Made by a program: the position numbers and the translations under genes. This document shows, in pieces, positions 7,959 to 16,475 of a stretch of DNA of 64,000 bases. The notes under the pieces are model-generated. The model worked only from the letters and a program-made list of their open reading frames with translations. It was not told the origin of the DNA and searched no databases. The stretch covers positions 1 to 64,000 of the forward strand of contig NZ_BOPF01000005.1 in assembly GCF_016863615.1 (NCBI RefSeq), in the 5' to 3' direction. Origin of the DNA: Virgisporangium aliadipatigenens. GTDB taxonomy: Bacteria; Actinomycetota; Actinomycetes; Mycobacteriales; Micromonosporaceae. How positions within the stretch are numbered: the stretch's first letter is position 1; each line of letters starts with the position of its first letter.

Positions 7959-8867
7959 ATGGTGCATATCGACCTGAACCTGCTCCGGGCCCTGGACGTC
8001 CTGCTGGAAGAGGGCAGCGTCGGCGCCGCCGCCGATCGCCTGCACCTGTCGCAGCCGGCCATGAGCCGCACGCTGGCCCGCATCCGTCGGGCCACCGGCG
8101 ACGAGATCCTGGTGCGCTCCGGCCGCGGCATGGTCACCACGCCCTACGCGGAGAGCATCCGCGCGGAGGTGCACGCGCTCGTGCATCGCGCGCAGTCGCT
8201 GCTGCACCGCGACGCCGACGTCGACCTGCGCACGATCGCGCGCACGTACACCCTGCAGTGCAACGACGCGCTGGCGGAGTTCCTGGCGCCGCGCCTGGCG
8301 CGCATCCTGCCGGCCGAGGCGCCGAGGCTGCGCCTGCGCTTCCTCGCCGAGCCGGCGTCGACCTCCGACGACCTGCGGCGCGGGCACGTGGACCTGCGCG
8401 TCAGCTCCGATCCGGCGGAGTCCGCCGAGATGCAGTCCTCGACGATCGCCCACGACCGGCTGGTGGCCGCCGTTCGCGCCGACCATCCGCGCCTCGACGC
8501 GCTCGGCTCCCCGGCGGGCTTCGCCGGCCTCGGGCACGTCATCGTCTCCCGCCGGGGCCGCCTGCACGACCTGGTCGACGACGTGCTGGAGGCGGCGGGC
8601 CTGCGCCGGCACGTGCTGCTCACGGCGCCCACCGTCGCCATCGCCATGCAGATCGTCGCGGCGGGCGACCTCGTCGTCTGCGTGCCCGGCGGCCTGCTCG
8701 CCGCACAGTTGGCGAGCTACGGGCTCGCGTCGCGACCGCTGCCGGTCGAGGTGCCGGCCGTTCCCGTCGTGCTGGCCTGGCACCAGCGGCACGCCCGCGA
8801 TCCGGCGCACCGCTGGCTGCGGGCACACGTCCGCCGGCTCATCCTCGAGCAGACCTCGGCCGCCTAG
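7959..8867 (+). CDS. LysR-family transcriptional regulator
   Basis: A 302-residue protein. The N-terminal winged HTH is textbook LysR (HIDLNLLRALDVLLEEGSVG, AADRLHLSQPAMSRTLARIR, GDEILVRSGRGMVTT), followed by a linker helix and a two-lobed periplasmic-binding-like effector domain (about 90-300). ATG 7959 gives the usual position of the HTH. It is divergent from the FAD monooxygenase operon, the classic LysR arrangement. The effector is unknown. Confidence 0.92.
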   Translation: MVHIDLNLLRALDVLLEEGSVGAAADRLHLSQPAMSRTLARIRRATGDEILVRSGRGMVTTPYAESIRAEVHALVHRAQSLLHRDADVDLRTIARTYTLQCNDALAEFLAPRLARILPAEAPRLRLRFLAEPASTSDDLRRGHVDLRVSSDPAESAEMQSSTIAHDRLVAAVRADHPRLDALGSPAGFAGLGHVIVSRRGRLHDLVDDVLEAAGLRRHVLLTAPTVAIAMQIVAAGDLVVCVPGGLLAAQLASYGLASRPLPVEVPAVPVVLAWHQRHARDPAHRWLRAHVRRLILEQTSAA

Positions 8868-8886
8868 GCGGGTCGTCGTCGACGCA

Positions 8887-8911
8887 CCACAGTGGACAGT
8901 GCACAGTGGAC
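8887..8911. repeat. tandem pair of the iterated TCCACTGTGGAC-type motif
   Basis: CCACAGTGGAC (8887-8897) and GCACAGTGGAC (8901-8911) lie side by side in the 47-bp gap between the LysR and HAD gene ends. The full palindrome GTCCACTGTGGAC occurs at 756-768, 14243-14255, 29415-29427 and 35097-35109. Close variants are at 5218, 5404, 5422, 12610, 24131, 26143, 36706, 37468, 37531, 42867 and 56313. Confidence 0.6.
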
Positions 8912-8914
8912 GTT

Positions 8915-9559
8915 CTACAGGGCGGCCAGCCGTTCGACGGTCAGTTCGCGGATGTCGTGCACCGTCAGGGCGGCCAGCGCCAGCGCGTCCGGCGCCGGTG
9001 GGTACTCCGGGCGCGGCACCGCCACCACCCGCGTGCCCGCCGCGTGCGCCGAACGCAGGCCGTTGCTGGAGTCCTCGACCGCCGCGCACTCCGCCGGGGA
9101 CAGGCCGAGCCGCCCGACCGCCGCCAAATACACGTCCGGGAACGGCTTGCCGCGCGCGACCTGTTCGGAGGAGACCCAGGGCACGTCGAGCCCGATCGTC
9201 GCCAGCACCACCTCGATCAGCCGCGGCGGCGACGAACTGGCGACCGCCACCGGCCAGCGTCCGGCCACGGCGTGCGCGGTCTCGGCGGCCCCGTCGATCA
9301 ACGGCAGGTGCCGCGTGTACTCGTGTGCCATCGCGCTCACGACGTCCTCGGCGACCGCCTTCGGGTCCAGCCCCGCGATGTCGAACTCCGTCGCGAGGTA
9401 CGCGGCCCACTCGGGCGTGCTCATGCCCATCAGCCGATGCTGCGCGTCGTCGGGCCACCGGCCGCCGTGGTCGGCGACGTAGCCGCGCCGGACCCGTTCC
9501 CAGACGACCTCTGAGTCGACGATGACGCCGTCGAGGTCGAACACCACCGCTGCGATCAT
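8915..9559 (-). CDS. HAD-superfamily phosphatase (beta-phosphoglucomutase-like)
   Basis: A 214-residue HAD hydrolase, subfamily IA. Motif I is VVFDLDGVIVDSE with the nucleophile Asp and acid/base Asp; motif II Ser is in VAVASSSPP; motif III Lys is in GKPFPDVYL; motif IV is AVEDSSNGLRSA. The alpha-helical cap lies between motif I and II, as in phosphoglycolate phosphatase or beta-phosphoglucomutase relatives. The substrate is not predictable. ATG 9559 begins directly before the first strand; an upstream start (9592) adds only a basic 11-residue leader. Confidence 0.85.
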   Translation of the reverse strand: MIAAVVFDLDGVIVDSEVVWERVRRGYVADHGGRWPDDAQHRLMGMSTPEWAAYLATEFDIAGLDPKAVAEDVVSAMAHEYTRHLPLIDGAAETAHAVAGRWPVAVASSSPPRLIEVVLATIGLDVPWVSSEQVARGKPFPDVYLAAVGRLGLSPAECAAVEDSSNGLRSAHAAGTRVVAVPRPEYPPAPDALALAALTVHDIRELTVERLAAL

Positions 9560-9696
9560 GGGTCGACCGTATCGCGGAGGAACGACGCGCACGCCGCCGC
9601 TGTCGACGGCGGTGGCTGGACCGACACCGAGCGGGCCGGGCGGCCTTTTCGGCTATTTGGGCCGTGAAAGCGAAATTTTGTCATCAGAATGGTCGG

Positions 9697-10818
9697 GTGG
9701 ACATTGCCGGCGTGCGCGTGCGGCGCAGAACTCTCTCCGCTGCACTGGCTGCCTCGGCGGTGTCGGCGGCGGCCGGCTGCGCGAGCACCGCCGACGACGT
9801 CGTCAACGCCGTCAAGCCGCCGGACCGGGGCACCGTCGGGATCTCGATGCCGACGAAGAAGCAGACGCGTTGGATCGCCGACGGCGAGAACATGGTCAAG
9901 CAGTTCACGCTGCTCGGCTACAAGACGACGCTGGAGTTCTCCGAGGACAGCGTGCAGGACCAGGTCACCAAGCTCGACGGCATGATCGGCGCGGGCGTCA
10001 AGGCGCTGCTCATCGGCGCGGTCGACGGGAGCGCGCTGACCCAGGTGCTGGCGAAGGCCGCCGCGGCGAAGATCCCCACGATCGCCTACGATCGGCTGAT
10101 CCGTGACACCGGCGACCTCAGTTACTACGCGACGTTCGACAATTTCAAGGTCGGTGTGCTGCAGGCGAACGCCATCGTCGACTTCCTCGGCCTGGCCACT
10201 CCGGGCGGGCGTCCCGTCACCGTCGAGATCTTCGCCGGCTCACCGGACGACAACAACGCGACCGTCTTCTACAACGGCGCCATGAGCGTCCTCCGCCCGT
10301 ACATCGCGGCCGGGCGGCTCCTGGTGCGCAGCGGCGAGACCACGTTCGACCAGGTGGCCACCAAGGGCTGGGACGGCGCCAAGGCGAAGACCCGAATGGC
10401 GCGGATCCTCGCCGCCGGCTACCCCACTGTCGTGCTGGACGGGGTGCTGGCCCCGAACGACGGCATCGCCCGGGGCATCCTGGAGGCGCTCACCGAGGCC
10501 GGCTACGGCACGCCCGCGAAGAAGCTGCCGGTGCTGACCGGTCAGGACGCCGAGCTGGAGTCGGTGAAGCTGATCGCCAAGGGCCAGCAGACGCAGACGG
10601 TCTACAAGGACACCCGGGAACTGGCGAAGGTGGCCGTGCAGATGACCAACGCGCTGCTGACCGGGGGCGAGCCGCGGATCAACGACACCACGCAGTACAA
10701 CAACGGCGTGAAGACGGTGCCGACGTTCCTGCTGCAGCCGGTGAACGTGGACAAGAACAACTACCGGCGGGTGCTCGTCGACGGCGGGTACTACAAGGCG
10801 GCCGAGATCGACGGCTGA
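9697..10818 (+). CDS. sugar-binding lipoprotein of an ABC transporter (ChvE/XylF-like)
   Basis: About 373 residues. The N-terminus VRVRRRTLSAALAASAVSAAAGC is a lipoprotein signal with a lipobox Cys. The rest is a periplasmic-binding-protein type 1 fold: GTVGISMPTKKQTRWIADGENM, IGAGVKALLIGAVDGSALTQVL, IPTIAYDRLI, and a late TGQDAELESVKLIAKGQQTQTVYKD. These match xylose/multiple-sugar receptors of the ChvE type. No permease or ATPase gene lies nearby. The start is uncertain: GTG 9664, 9697 and 9712 are all in frame; 9697 or 9712 gives a normal-length signal. Confidence 0.85.
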   Translation: MDIAGVRVRRRTLSAALAASAVSAAAGCASTADDVVNAVKPPDRGTVGISMPTKKQTRWIADGENMVKQFTLLGYKTTLEFSEDSVQDQVTKLDGMIGAGVKALLIGAVDGSALTQVLAKAAAAKIPTIAYDRLIRDTGDLSYYATFDNFKVGVLQANAIVDFLGLATPGGRPVTVEIFAGSPDDNNATVFYNGAMSVLRPYIAAGRLLVRSGETTFDQVATKGWDGAKAKTRMARILAAGYPTVVLDGVLAPNDGIARGILEALTEAGYGTPAKKLPVLTGQDAELESVKLIAKGQQTQTVYKDTRELAKVAVQMTNALLTGGEPRINDTTQYNNGVKTVPTFLLQPVNVDKNNYRRVLVDGGYYKAAEIDG

Positions 10819-10829
10819 GCGCTCGTCGA

Positions 10830-11918
10830 TCAGTGCCAGGTGCGGGCGCCGGGGAGCAGAAGCTGTTCGACCGGTGGCAGGGCGGCCGTCTCGGTGACCG
10901 TTCCGGTGGCCGGGTCGAGCAGTCCGACCCGCGTCCGGCCGTCGAACAGCGCGATGCCGCCGGGCGCGTACGCGACGGGGCGCCACGTGCCGTCGGCGGG
11001 CAGGTCGAACCGGCGCAGCAGCGCACCGGTCTCGGCGTCGACCTCGAGCACGCCGACGGTCCGGTTCGGCTGCTGCCGGATCTCGAACGCCAGGCGGCGG
11101 CCGTCCGGCGAGACGAGGGCCGGCATCGTCGCGCCGGTGAGCAGTTCCTGCCCGGCCGGCAGGGCGGCGTCCAGCGGGGCCAGCGGGCGTTCGGCACCGG
11201 TGGCCGGGTTCACCAGGCGGGGCGGCTGCGGGCCGGTCCACCCCGGGGGAGCGACCACGAGGTCGCCGTTCGGCAGGACGGTGTGCACGTCGGTGCCGTC
11301 CGGCGGCGTGTAGACGACCTCGGTGCCGTCCCGCAGGTCGACGCGGGCGAACTCGTCGGGGCCGCTGCCGCGGCGGAAGCCCCACATGAGCAGCCAGCGG
11401 CTGTCCGCCGACCAGGTCATCGGGTTCCACTCCGACGCGTGGTACTCCCGCGGCAGCGGCCGGTCGCCGGTGCCGTCGGCCGTGAGATCGCGCAGTTTGA
11501 AGACCTGACGCCACCCGTCGCCGTCGGTCAGCAGCCAGCGGCCGTCCGGTGACAGCGACGGGATGTTCCAGTTCGGGCCGCGCACGCGGTACTTGTCGCC
11601 GTCGGCCATCACGACGACGAGCTCGATGCACGGGCCGTCGCAGCGTGGCCGGTAGATCAGGCGGACCCGGCCGAGCGCGCCGTCCGGGAGGTTCTCCACC
11701 TCGACGACGTTCGGGGACCGCGCGGGTGCCGGCTGCACCAGCGGTGCGCCCCTCGGCCACCAGAGCACACCCGCCACGAGCGCGAGCACCGCCGCGACCG
11801 CGCCGACCGTGGCGGCCACCCGCCGCTGCCGCATCGCCCGGGCGGCCGCGAGCGCCCGGTCCGGATCGGTGTAGTCGGGAACGTCGCGGGCCAGCTCGTC
11901 GAGGAGTTCGCGCACCAT
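10830..11918 (-). CDS. membrane-anchored beta-propeller protein, probable partner of the ECF sigma factor
   Basis: A 362-residue protein. An N-terminal cytoplasmic helix region (VRELLDELARDVPDYTDPDRALAAARAMRQRR) precedes one TM segment (VAATVGAVAAVLALVAGVLWW). An extracellular region of about 300 residues contains TolB/WD40-like repeats (PSLSPDGRWLLTDGDG, MTWSADSRWLLMWG, PALVSPDGRRLAFEI). Its ATG overlaps the sigma factor stop by 4 bp. The arrangement fits an anti-sigma-like membrane sensor, but no zinc anti-sigma motif is seen, so the regulatory role is inference. Confidence 0.75.
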   Translation of the reverse strand: MVRELLDELARDVPDYTDPDRALAAARAMRQRRVAATVGAVAAVLALVAGVLWWPRGAPLVQPAPARSPNVVEVENLPDGALGRVRLIYRPRCDGPCIELVVVMADGDKYRVRGPNWNIPSLSPDGRWLLTDGDGWRQVFKLRDLTADGTGDRPLPREYHASEWNPMTWSADSRWLLMWGFRRGSGPDEFARVDLRDGTEVVYTPPDGTDVHTVLPNGDLVVAPPGWTGPQPPRLVNPATGAERPLAPLDAALPAGQELLTGATMPALVSPDGRRLAFEIRQQPNRTVGVLEVDAETGALLRRFDLPADGTWRPVAYAPGGIALFDGRTRVGLLDPATGTVTETAALPPVEQLLLPGARTWH

Positions 11919-12406
11919 CACGTCACCTTCCCGAGGTCGACGGCCAACTCGCGGAGCCGCGCGAGCGCGTCCGACGTCGTGCTCTTGACGGTGCCGGCGG
12001 AACAGCCCAGTTCGCGCGCCGTCTCCTCGACCGACAGGTCGGCGAAGTAGCGCAGCACCACCACCGCGCGCTGCCGGGCGGAGAGGTGGGCGAGCGCGGC
12101 CAGCAGCGTGACCCGGCGGGTGACCCGCTCGGCCTCGTCGACCCCGCTCGGCACCGCGTCGAACGTCGCCGGCAGCCCGACGTGCTCGTAGCGGCGGCGG
12201 CGCCACCAGGTCGTGCGCTCGTTGAGCATGATGCGGCGCACGTACGGCTCCGGGTCGCCGCCGGCGGCCAGCCGGCCCCAGCGCGTGGCGGCCCGCGCCA
12301 GCGCGGTCTGCACGAGATCCTCGGCCAGCTGGTGGTCGCCGGTCAGCAGGTACGCGACCCGCGACAGCGCATGCCCGCGCTGCCGCACGAACTCCCGGAA
12401 CTCCAC
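11918..12406 (-). CDS. SigE-family ECF RNA polymerase sigma factor
   Basis: A 162-residue ECF sigma factor. Region 2 is FREFVRQRGHALSRVAYLLTGDHQLAEDLVQTALARAATRW with the DLVQ motif; region 4 is LSARQRAVVVLRYFADLSVEETARELGCSAGTVKSTTSDALARLREL. These are the hallmarks of the actinobacterial SigE family (about 170 residues). GTG 12406 is chosen because translation starts directly in region 2; GTG 12418 is possible. It is co-transcribed with the membrane protein gene downstream (4-bp overlap). Confidence 0.9.
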   Translation of the reverse strand: MEFREFVRQRGHALSRVAYLLTGDHQLAEDLVQTALARAATRWGRLAAGGDPEPYVRRIMLNERTTWWRRRRYEHVGLPATFDAVPSGVDEAERVTRRVTLLAALAHLSARQRAVVVLRYFADLSVEETARELGCSAGTVKSTTSDALARLRELAVDLGKVT

Positions 12407-12514
12407 ACCAGTACACACGTCGACGGGCCCGGCGAGGTTGGGTCGTCGTTCGTTTTGTCCGGTGTCACGCGGGGTACGCGAGACGATCATGCCGTCGAGT
12501 GAAAGGTCGTCCTG

Positions 12515-12910
12515 ATGACCACACGCGCGAACCCCGCCACCGTCGACGACTGCCTGCGGATCGGTGGAGGGTTCTCCCAAGGCGACCGGAACTGGATCGC
12601 CGAGCAACTGTCCACTCTGGACAACGGCCTGGCGGGTTACGACGCCGACCGGGTGGAGTTGGAGGTCTCGGTGAAGGACCGGGCGGCCCGCGGTCAGAAG
12701 GTCACGATGGAGTGCTGGATCGCCGGCCGGCCGAAGGTCGTCGCCACCTCCTCCGAGGAAGACCTCAACAGGGCCCTGCACCAGGTGCGCGACGAACTCA
12801 AGCGGCAGCTGCACGAGGCGAGGAGCCGCAAGGAGCCGCGCCACAACCGCAATCTGCAGGACTCGCCGCGCACCGCGCCGGTGGACTCCCTGGACCCCGT
12901 CGAGGGCTGA
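12515..12910 (+). CDS. HPF/RaiA-like ribosome-associated protein
   Basis: A 131-residue protein resembling the N-terminal domain of hibernation factors: a helix (DRNWIAEQLSTLDNGLAGY), strands VELEVSVKDRAARGQKVTMECWIAGRPKVVATSSEEDL, and a basic helix NRALHQVRDELKRQLHEARSRKEPRHNRNLQ. HPF proteins bind the 30S subunit in dormancy. The long C-terminal dimerisation domain of long HPF is missing, so this is a short or divergent form. It is a single-gene unit. Function is inferred from the fold pattern only. Confidence 0.65.
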   Translation: MTTRANPATVDDCLRIGGGFSQGDRNWIAEQLSTLDNGLAGYDADRVELEVSVKDRAARGQKVTMECWIAGRPKVVATSSEEDLNRALHQVRDELKRQLHEARSRKEPRHNRNLQDSPRTAPVDSLDPVEG

Positions 12911-12924
12911 GCACCGCGACGCGA

Positions 12925-13731
12925 TCACACACTGAGGGTCGCCACCACGGGCAGGTGGTCCGAGGCGGCCACGGCGAGCGGGTCCGCGTGCACGCCCGCC
13001 CACCGGGCCGTCACGGCACGGGAGGTCATGACGTAGTCGACCCGTGCGGCCGGCGCGTCCCCGGGGTAGCTGTGGCCGGAGCCCTCGCCGCAGGCGCCCC
13101 ACGCGTCGGAGAGCGACGCGGTCAGCGTGGTGATCTCCGCGGCGCCGGCCGTCACGTTCAGGTCGCCGAGGAGCACGAGAGCGCCGCGCCGCCGGGCCAG
13201 CTGGTCGCGGACCGCCTGTGCCTGGGTGAGGCGTTCGGTGGCGTCGTCGTGCTGGAGATGCGTGGTGTAGAGCTGGACGGGCACCCCGCCGAGGCCGATC
13301 CGGGCCCGCAACAGGCCCCGCTGCTCGTGCACGCCGGTGCGCGGCAGCGGGGTGTTGTCGGAGTCCAGGATCGGGTAGCGGGACAGGATCGCCGTGCCGT
13401 ACTGGCGCCGGGGCCAGCCCGGGGCGGCCGGTTCCAGGTCGAGGTTGGCGGCGAACGCGACGTCCATGCCGAGCTTCGCGGCCAGCACCGTGGCCTGGTC
13501 GACGAAGCCGCTGCGCGAATGGAAGTGGCGGTCGACCTCCTGCAGCCCGATCACGTCCGCGCCGGTGCGGCGCAGGACCGTGGCGATCCGGTCGAGATCG
13601 ACCAGGCCGTCCGCGCCGACGCCGTGATGGATGTTGAACGTCGCCACGCGCAGCACCCGTTCGAGATCGTCCGCGACGGGTGCGGGCGCGGGCGCCAACA
13701 GAGCGGCGACCACGGCCAGGACTGCCCACAT
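12925..13731 (-). CDS. secreted endonuclease/exonuclease/phosphatase-family protein
   Basis: A 268-residue protein with a short hydrophobic signal (MWAVLAVVAALLAPAPAPV). Family motifs are in order: VATFNIHHGV with the Asn, DVIGLQEVDRHF with the Mg-binding Glu, YTTHLQHDD with the His, VLLGDLNVTAGAAEI with Asp and Asn, RVDYVMTSR, and AASDHLPVVATL with the catalytic Asp-His. All active-site residues are intact. It could act on phosphodiesters, phospholipid headgroups or nucleic acid outside the cell. It is divergent from the GH51 gene. Confidence 0.85.
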   Translation of the reverse strand: MWAVLAVVAALLAPAPAPVADDLERVLRVATFNIHHGVGADGLVDLDRIATVLRRTGADVIGLQEVDRHFHSRSGFVDQATVLAAKLGMDVAFAANLDLEPAAPGWPRRQYGTAILSRYPILDSDNTPLPRTGVHEQRGLLRARIGLGGVPVQLYTTHLQHDDATERLTQAQAVRDQLARRRGALVLLGDLNVTAGAAEITTLTASLSDAWGACGEGSGHSYPGDAPAARVDYVMTSRAVTARWAGVHADPLAVAASDHLPVVATLSV

Positions 13732-13820
13732 GGGCACAGATCATGACCGATCGCCGGCCGGAGCGACACCCCTGCCGGTATTGACGAGCGTCGGTGAATC
13801 CATCGATACTCGGGGTCGCT

Positions 13821-13890
13821 CGTTAACGTTCACATACCCGTCGCCCCCAGTACTTGACCTTGCCGGTCAGCTCCGGATGTGTGCGTTAAC
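13821..13890. promoter_or_regulatory. candidate operator sites upstream of the arabinan-hydrolase genes
   Basis: The palindrome CGTTAACG lies at 13821-13828, and a second GTTAAC core at 13885-13890, 30 nt before the GH51 start. AT-rich hexamers are rare here, and paired GTTAAC-centred sites are typical of LacI/GntR-type sugar repressors. No such regulator is encoded in the window. Confidence 0.35.
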
Positions 13891-13919
13891 ACCCCCAGCC
13901 CTGGATTCAGGAGGAGTGC

Positions 13920-16469
13920 GTGGCCGCTACACGCATCCGACTCCGCACAGGTGTGGCAGTTCTGGCGGTCGCCTCGCTCGTCGCGACGGCACCCGCCCAG
14001 GCCGGCCCGCCCGCGGAGCCACCGGAGTACACGATCACCGTCAACCCGGCCGGGCGTGGTGCCGCCCTCGGCCCCCAGCAGTACGGCGTCTTCTTCGAGG
14101 ACATCAACTACGCCGCCGACGGCGGCCTCTACGCGGAACTGCTGCGCAACCGCTCCTTCGAGTTCCTGCCGGTGGACAACCGGGCGTTCACCGGGCTGAC
14201 CGGGTGGACTCCGGTCGCCGGCGACGGCGGCGCGGGCAACGCGTCCACTGTGGACGACGACGCGCGGCTCAACGAGCGCAACCGCACCTACCTGAAACTC
14301 TCGGCGAACAGCCCGGCCGGCGGCTGGACCGGCGTGACGAACGCCGGCTTCGACACGGGAGTCCCGCTGAAGGCGGGCGCGGCCTACGACTTCTCCGTCT
14401 TCGCGCGCACCGACGCGGTCGCCGGCACGCCGCTCGAAGTGGTGCTGCACGACGCCGCCGGCAACCCCCTCGCGGCGCCGCTGCGCCGCACCGTTCAGGG
14501 CGACGGGTGGGCCGCCTACGGCGGGACGCTGACCCCGAGCGCCACCTCCGACGTCGGGCGGCTCACCGTGCGGGCGTTCGGCACGGGCACGGTGCGGCTG
14601 GACATGGTGTCGCTGTTCCCGCGGGACACGTTCAAGGGGCGGCGGAACGGGCTGCGCAAGGACCTCGCCCAGAAGGTGGCCGACCTGCACCCGGGCTTCG
14701 TGCGCTTCCCGGGCGGATGCCTGGTCAACACCGGCAGCATGTACGGCTACGACGCCGCGGCGAACTACCCGCGGGCGCGGGCGTTCCAGTGGAAGGACAC
14801 CGTCGGGCCGGTCGAGAGCCGCGCCACGAACGCGAACTTCTGGGGCTACAACCAGTCCTACGGGCTCGGATACTACGAGTACTTCCAGTTCGCCGAGGAC
14901 ATCGGCGCGATGGCGCTGCCCGTGGTGCCGGCTCTGGTGACGGGCTGCGGGCAGAATCGGGCCACCGGCGACGAGGCCCTGCTGCGGCGGCACATCCAGG
15001 ACACGCTGGACCTGATCGAGTTCGCGAACGGGCCGGTCACCTCGACCTGGGGCGGGCTGCGGGCCGACATGGGGCACCCGAAGCCGTTCGGGCTGACGCA
15101 CGTGGCGGTCGGCAACGAGGAGAACCTGCCGAACGAGTACTTCGCCAACTTCCTGCGCTTCCGTGCGGCGATCGCCCAGCGGTATCCGGAGATCGTCGTC
15201 GTCAGCAACTCCGGACCCGACGACGCGGGCGGCACCTTCGACGACCTGTGGGCCAAGAACAAGGCGGCCGGCGTGCAGATGGTCGACGAGCACTACTACA
15301 ACAACCCGGCCTGGTTCCTGCAGAACAACCGGCGCTACGACGCCTACGACCGCAACGGGCCCAAGGTGTTCCTCGGCGAGTACGCCTCCCGCGACGCGAA
15401 GTGGTTCAACTCGCTCGCCGAGGGCGCCTACATGACCGGCCTGGAACGCAACGCCGACGTCGTGCGGATGGCCTCCTACGCGCCGCTGTTCGCCAACATC
15501 GACAACACGCAGTGGCGGCCGGACCTCATCTGGTTCGACAACGACGAGTCCTGGGGCACCACCAGCTACCAGATGCAGAAGCTGTTCATGAACAACGTCG
15601 GCGACCGCGTGCTGCCGAGCACGTTCACCGGGCCGCCCGGTTCCACCGACCCGAAGCCGATCACCGGCGGCATCGGCCTGTCCACCTGGGGAACCGCCTC
15701 CACCTACGACGACGTGAAGGTCACCGGCACCGACGGCACCGTGCTGTTCAGCGACGACTTCAATGGCGGCAACGCCGATCGGTGGACCCCGGTGGAGCCG
15801 CGCGGCACCTGGTCCGTCGTGAACGGCGCCTACGCGCAGTCCGACGCCGTCGCCGAGGACACGCTCGTCAAGGCCGGCAACATCACGGCCACCGACTACG
15901 ACCTGACCCTCAAGGCCACCAAGCAGTCCGGGCGGGAGGGGTTCCTCATCGCGTTCGGGGTGCAGCCGAACAACGAGCTCTACTGGTGGAACATCGGCGG
16001 CTGGAACAACACCCAGGGCGCGATCCAGAAGGGCGAGGGCGGCGGCAAGGAGGTCATCTACGCCAAGCCGCAGACCATCGAGTCGGGCCACACGTACGAC
16101 GTGCGAATCTCGGTGCGGGGCACCAGGATGACGCTCTTCCTGGACGGCGTCGAGTGGGGCTCCTACGACGACAACCAGGCGCCGGGGCAGCCGTTCGCGC
16201 AGGTCGTCACCCAGGACGACGGCACCGGCGAGATGATCGTGAAGGTCGTCAACGCCCAGGACAAGCCGGCCGCCACGAAGCTCGACCTCGGGCGGCGGGT
16301 CAAGGGCACCGCCACGATGACCGTCCTGACGGGCGACCCCGGCGAGCAGAACACCCGCACCGCCGAGCCGATCCTGCCGGTCACCACCACGCTCAGGGGC
16401 GTCAAGCAGCGCTTCATGCACACGTTCCCGGCGAACTCCGTCACGTTCCTCCGGATCAGGACCAGGTAG
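13920..16469 (+). CDS. secreted GH51 alpha-L-arabinofuranosidase with an inserted sandwich domain
   Basis: An 849-residue protein. A signal peptide (about 1-30, ending APAQA) is followed by a start strand typical of GH51 (YGVFFEDINYAADGGLYAELLRNRSFEF), a CBM4/9-like N-terminal sandwich, and the catalytic barrel. The acid/base Glu is in THVAVGNEENLPNEYF and the likely nucleophile Glu in KVFLGEYAS. The C-terminal sandwich is interrupted after VLPSTFTG by about 190 residues (GIGLSTWGTASTYDDVKV...LFLDGVEWGSYDD) that look like a LamG/DUF1080-type domain, then resumes. It should release arabinose from arabinan or arabinoxylan. GTG 13920 has an aggagg RBS. Confidence 0.88.
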   Translation: MAATRIRLRTGVAVLAVASLVATAPAQAGPPAEPPEYTITVNPAGRGAALGPQQYGVFFEDINYAADGGLYAELLRNRSFEFLPVDNRAFTGLTGWTPVAGDGGAGNASTVDDDARLNERNRTYLKLSANSPAGGWTGVTNAGFDTGVPLKAGAAYDFSVFARTDAVAGTPLEVVLHDAAGNPLAAPLRRTVQGDGWAAYGGTLTPSATSDVGRLTVRAFGTGTVRLDMVSLFPRDTFKGRRNGLRKDLAQKVADLHPGFVRFPGGCLVNTGSMYGYDAAANYPRARAFQWKDTVGPVESRATNANFWGYNQSYGLGYYEYFQFAEDIGAMALPVVPALVTGCGQNRATGDEALLRRHIQDTLDLIEFANGPVTSTWGGLRADMGHPKPFGLTHVAVGNEENLPNEYFANFLRFRAAIAQRYPEIVVVSNSGPDDAGGTFDDLWAKNKAAGVQMVDEHYYNNPAWFLQNNRRYDAYDRNGPKVFLGEYASRDAKWFNSLAEGAYMTGLERNADVVRMASYAPLFANIDNTQWRPDLIWFDNDESWGTTSYQMQKLFMNNVGDRVLPSTFTGPPGSTDPKPITGGIGLSTWGTASTYDDVKVTGTDGTVLFSDDFNGGNADRWTPVEPRGTWSVVNGAYAQSDAVAEDTLVKAGNITATDYDLTLKATKQSGREGFLIAFGVQPNNELYWWNIGGWNNTQGAIQKGEGGGKEVIYAKPQTIESGHTYDVRISVRGTRMTLFLDGVEWGSYDDNQAPGQPFAQVVTQDDGTGEMIVKVVNAQDKPAATKLDLGRRVKGTATMTVLTGDPGEQNTRTAEPILPVTTTLRGVKQRFMHTFPANSVTFLRIRTR

Positions 16470-16475
16470 GCGGCC

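Noticed and set aside
9664-9696. Extended start of the sugar-binding lipoprotein
   Set aside because: It adds a polar leader (KAKFCHQNGR) before the signal peptide, which would harm export; a later GTG is preferred.
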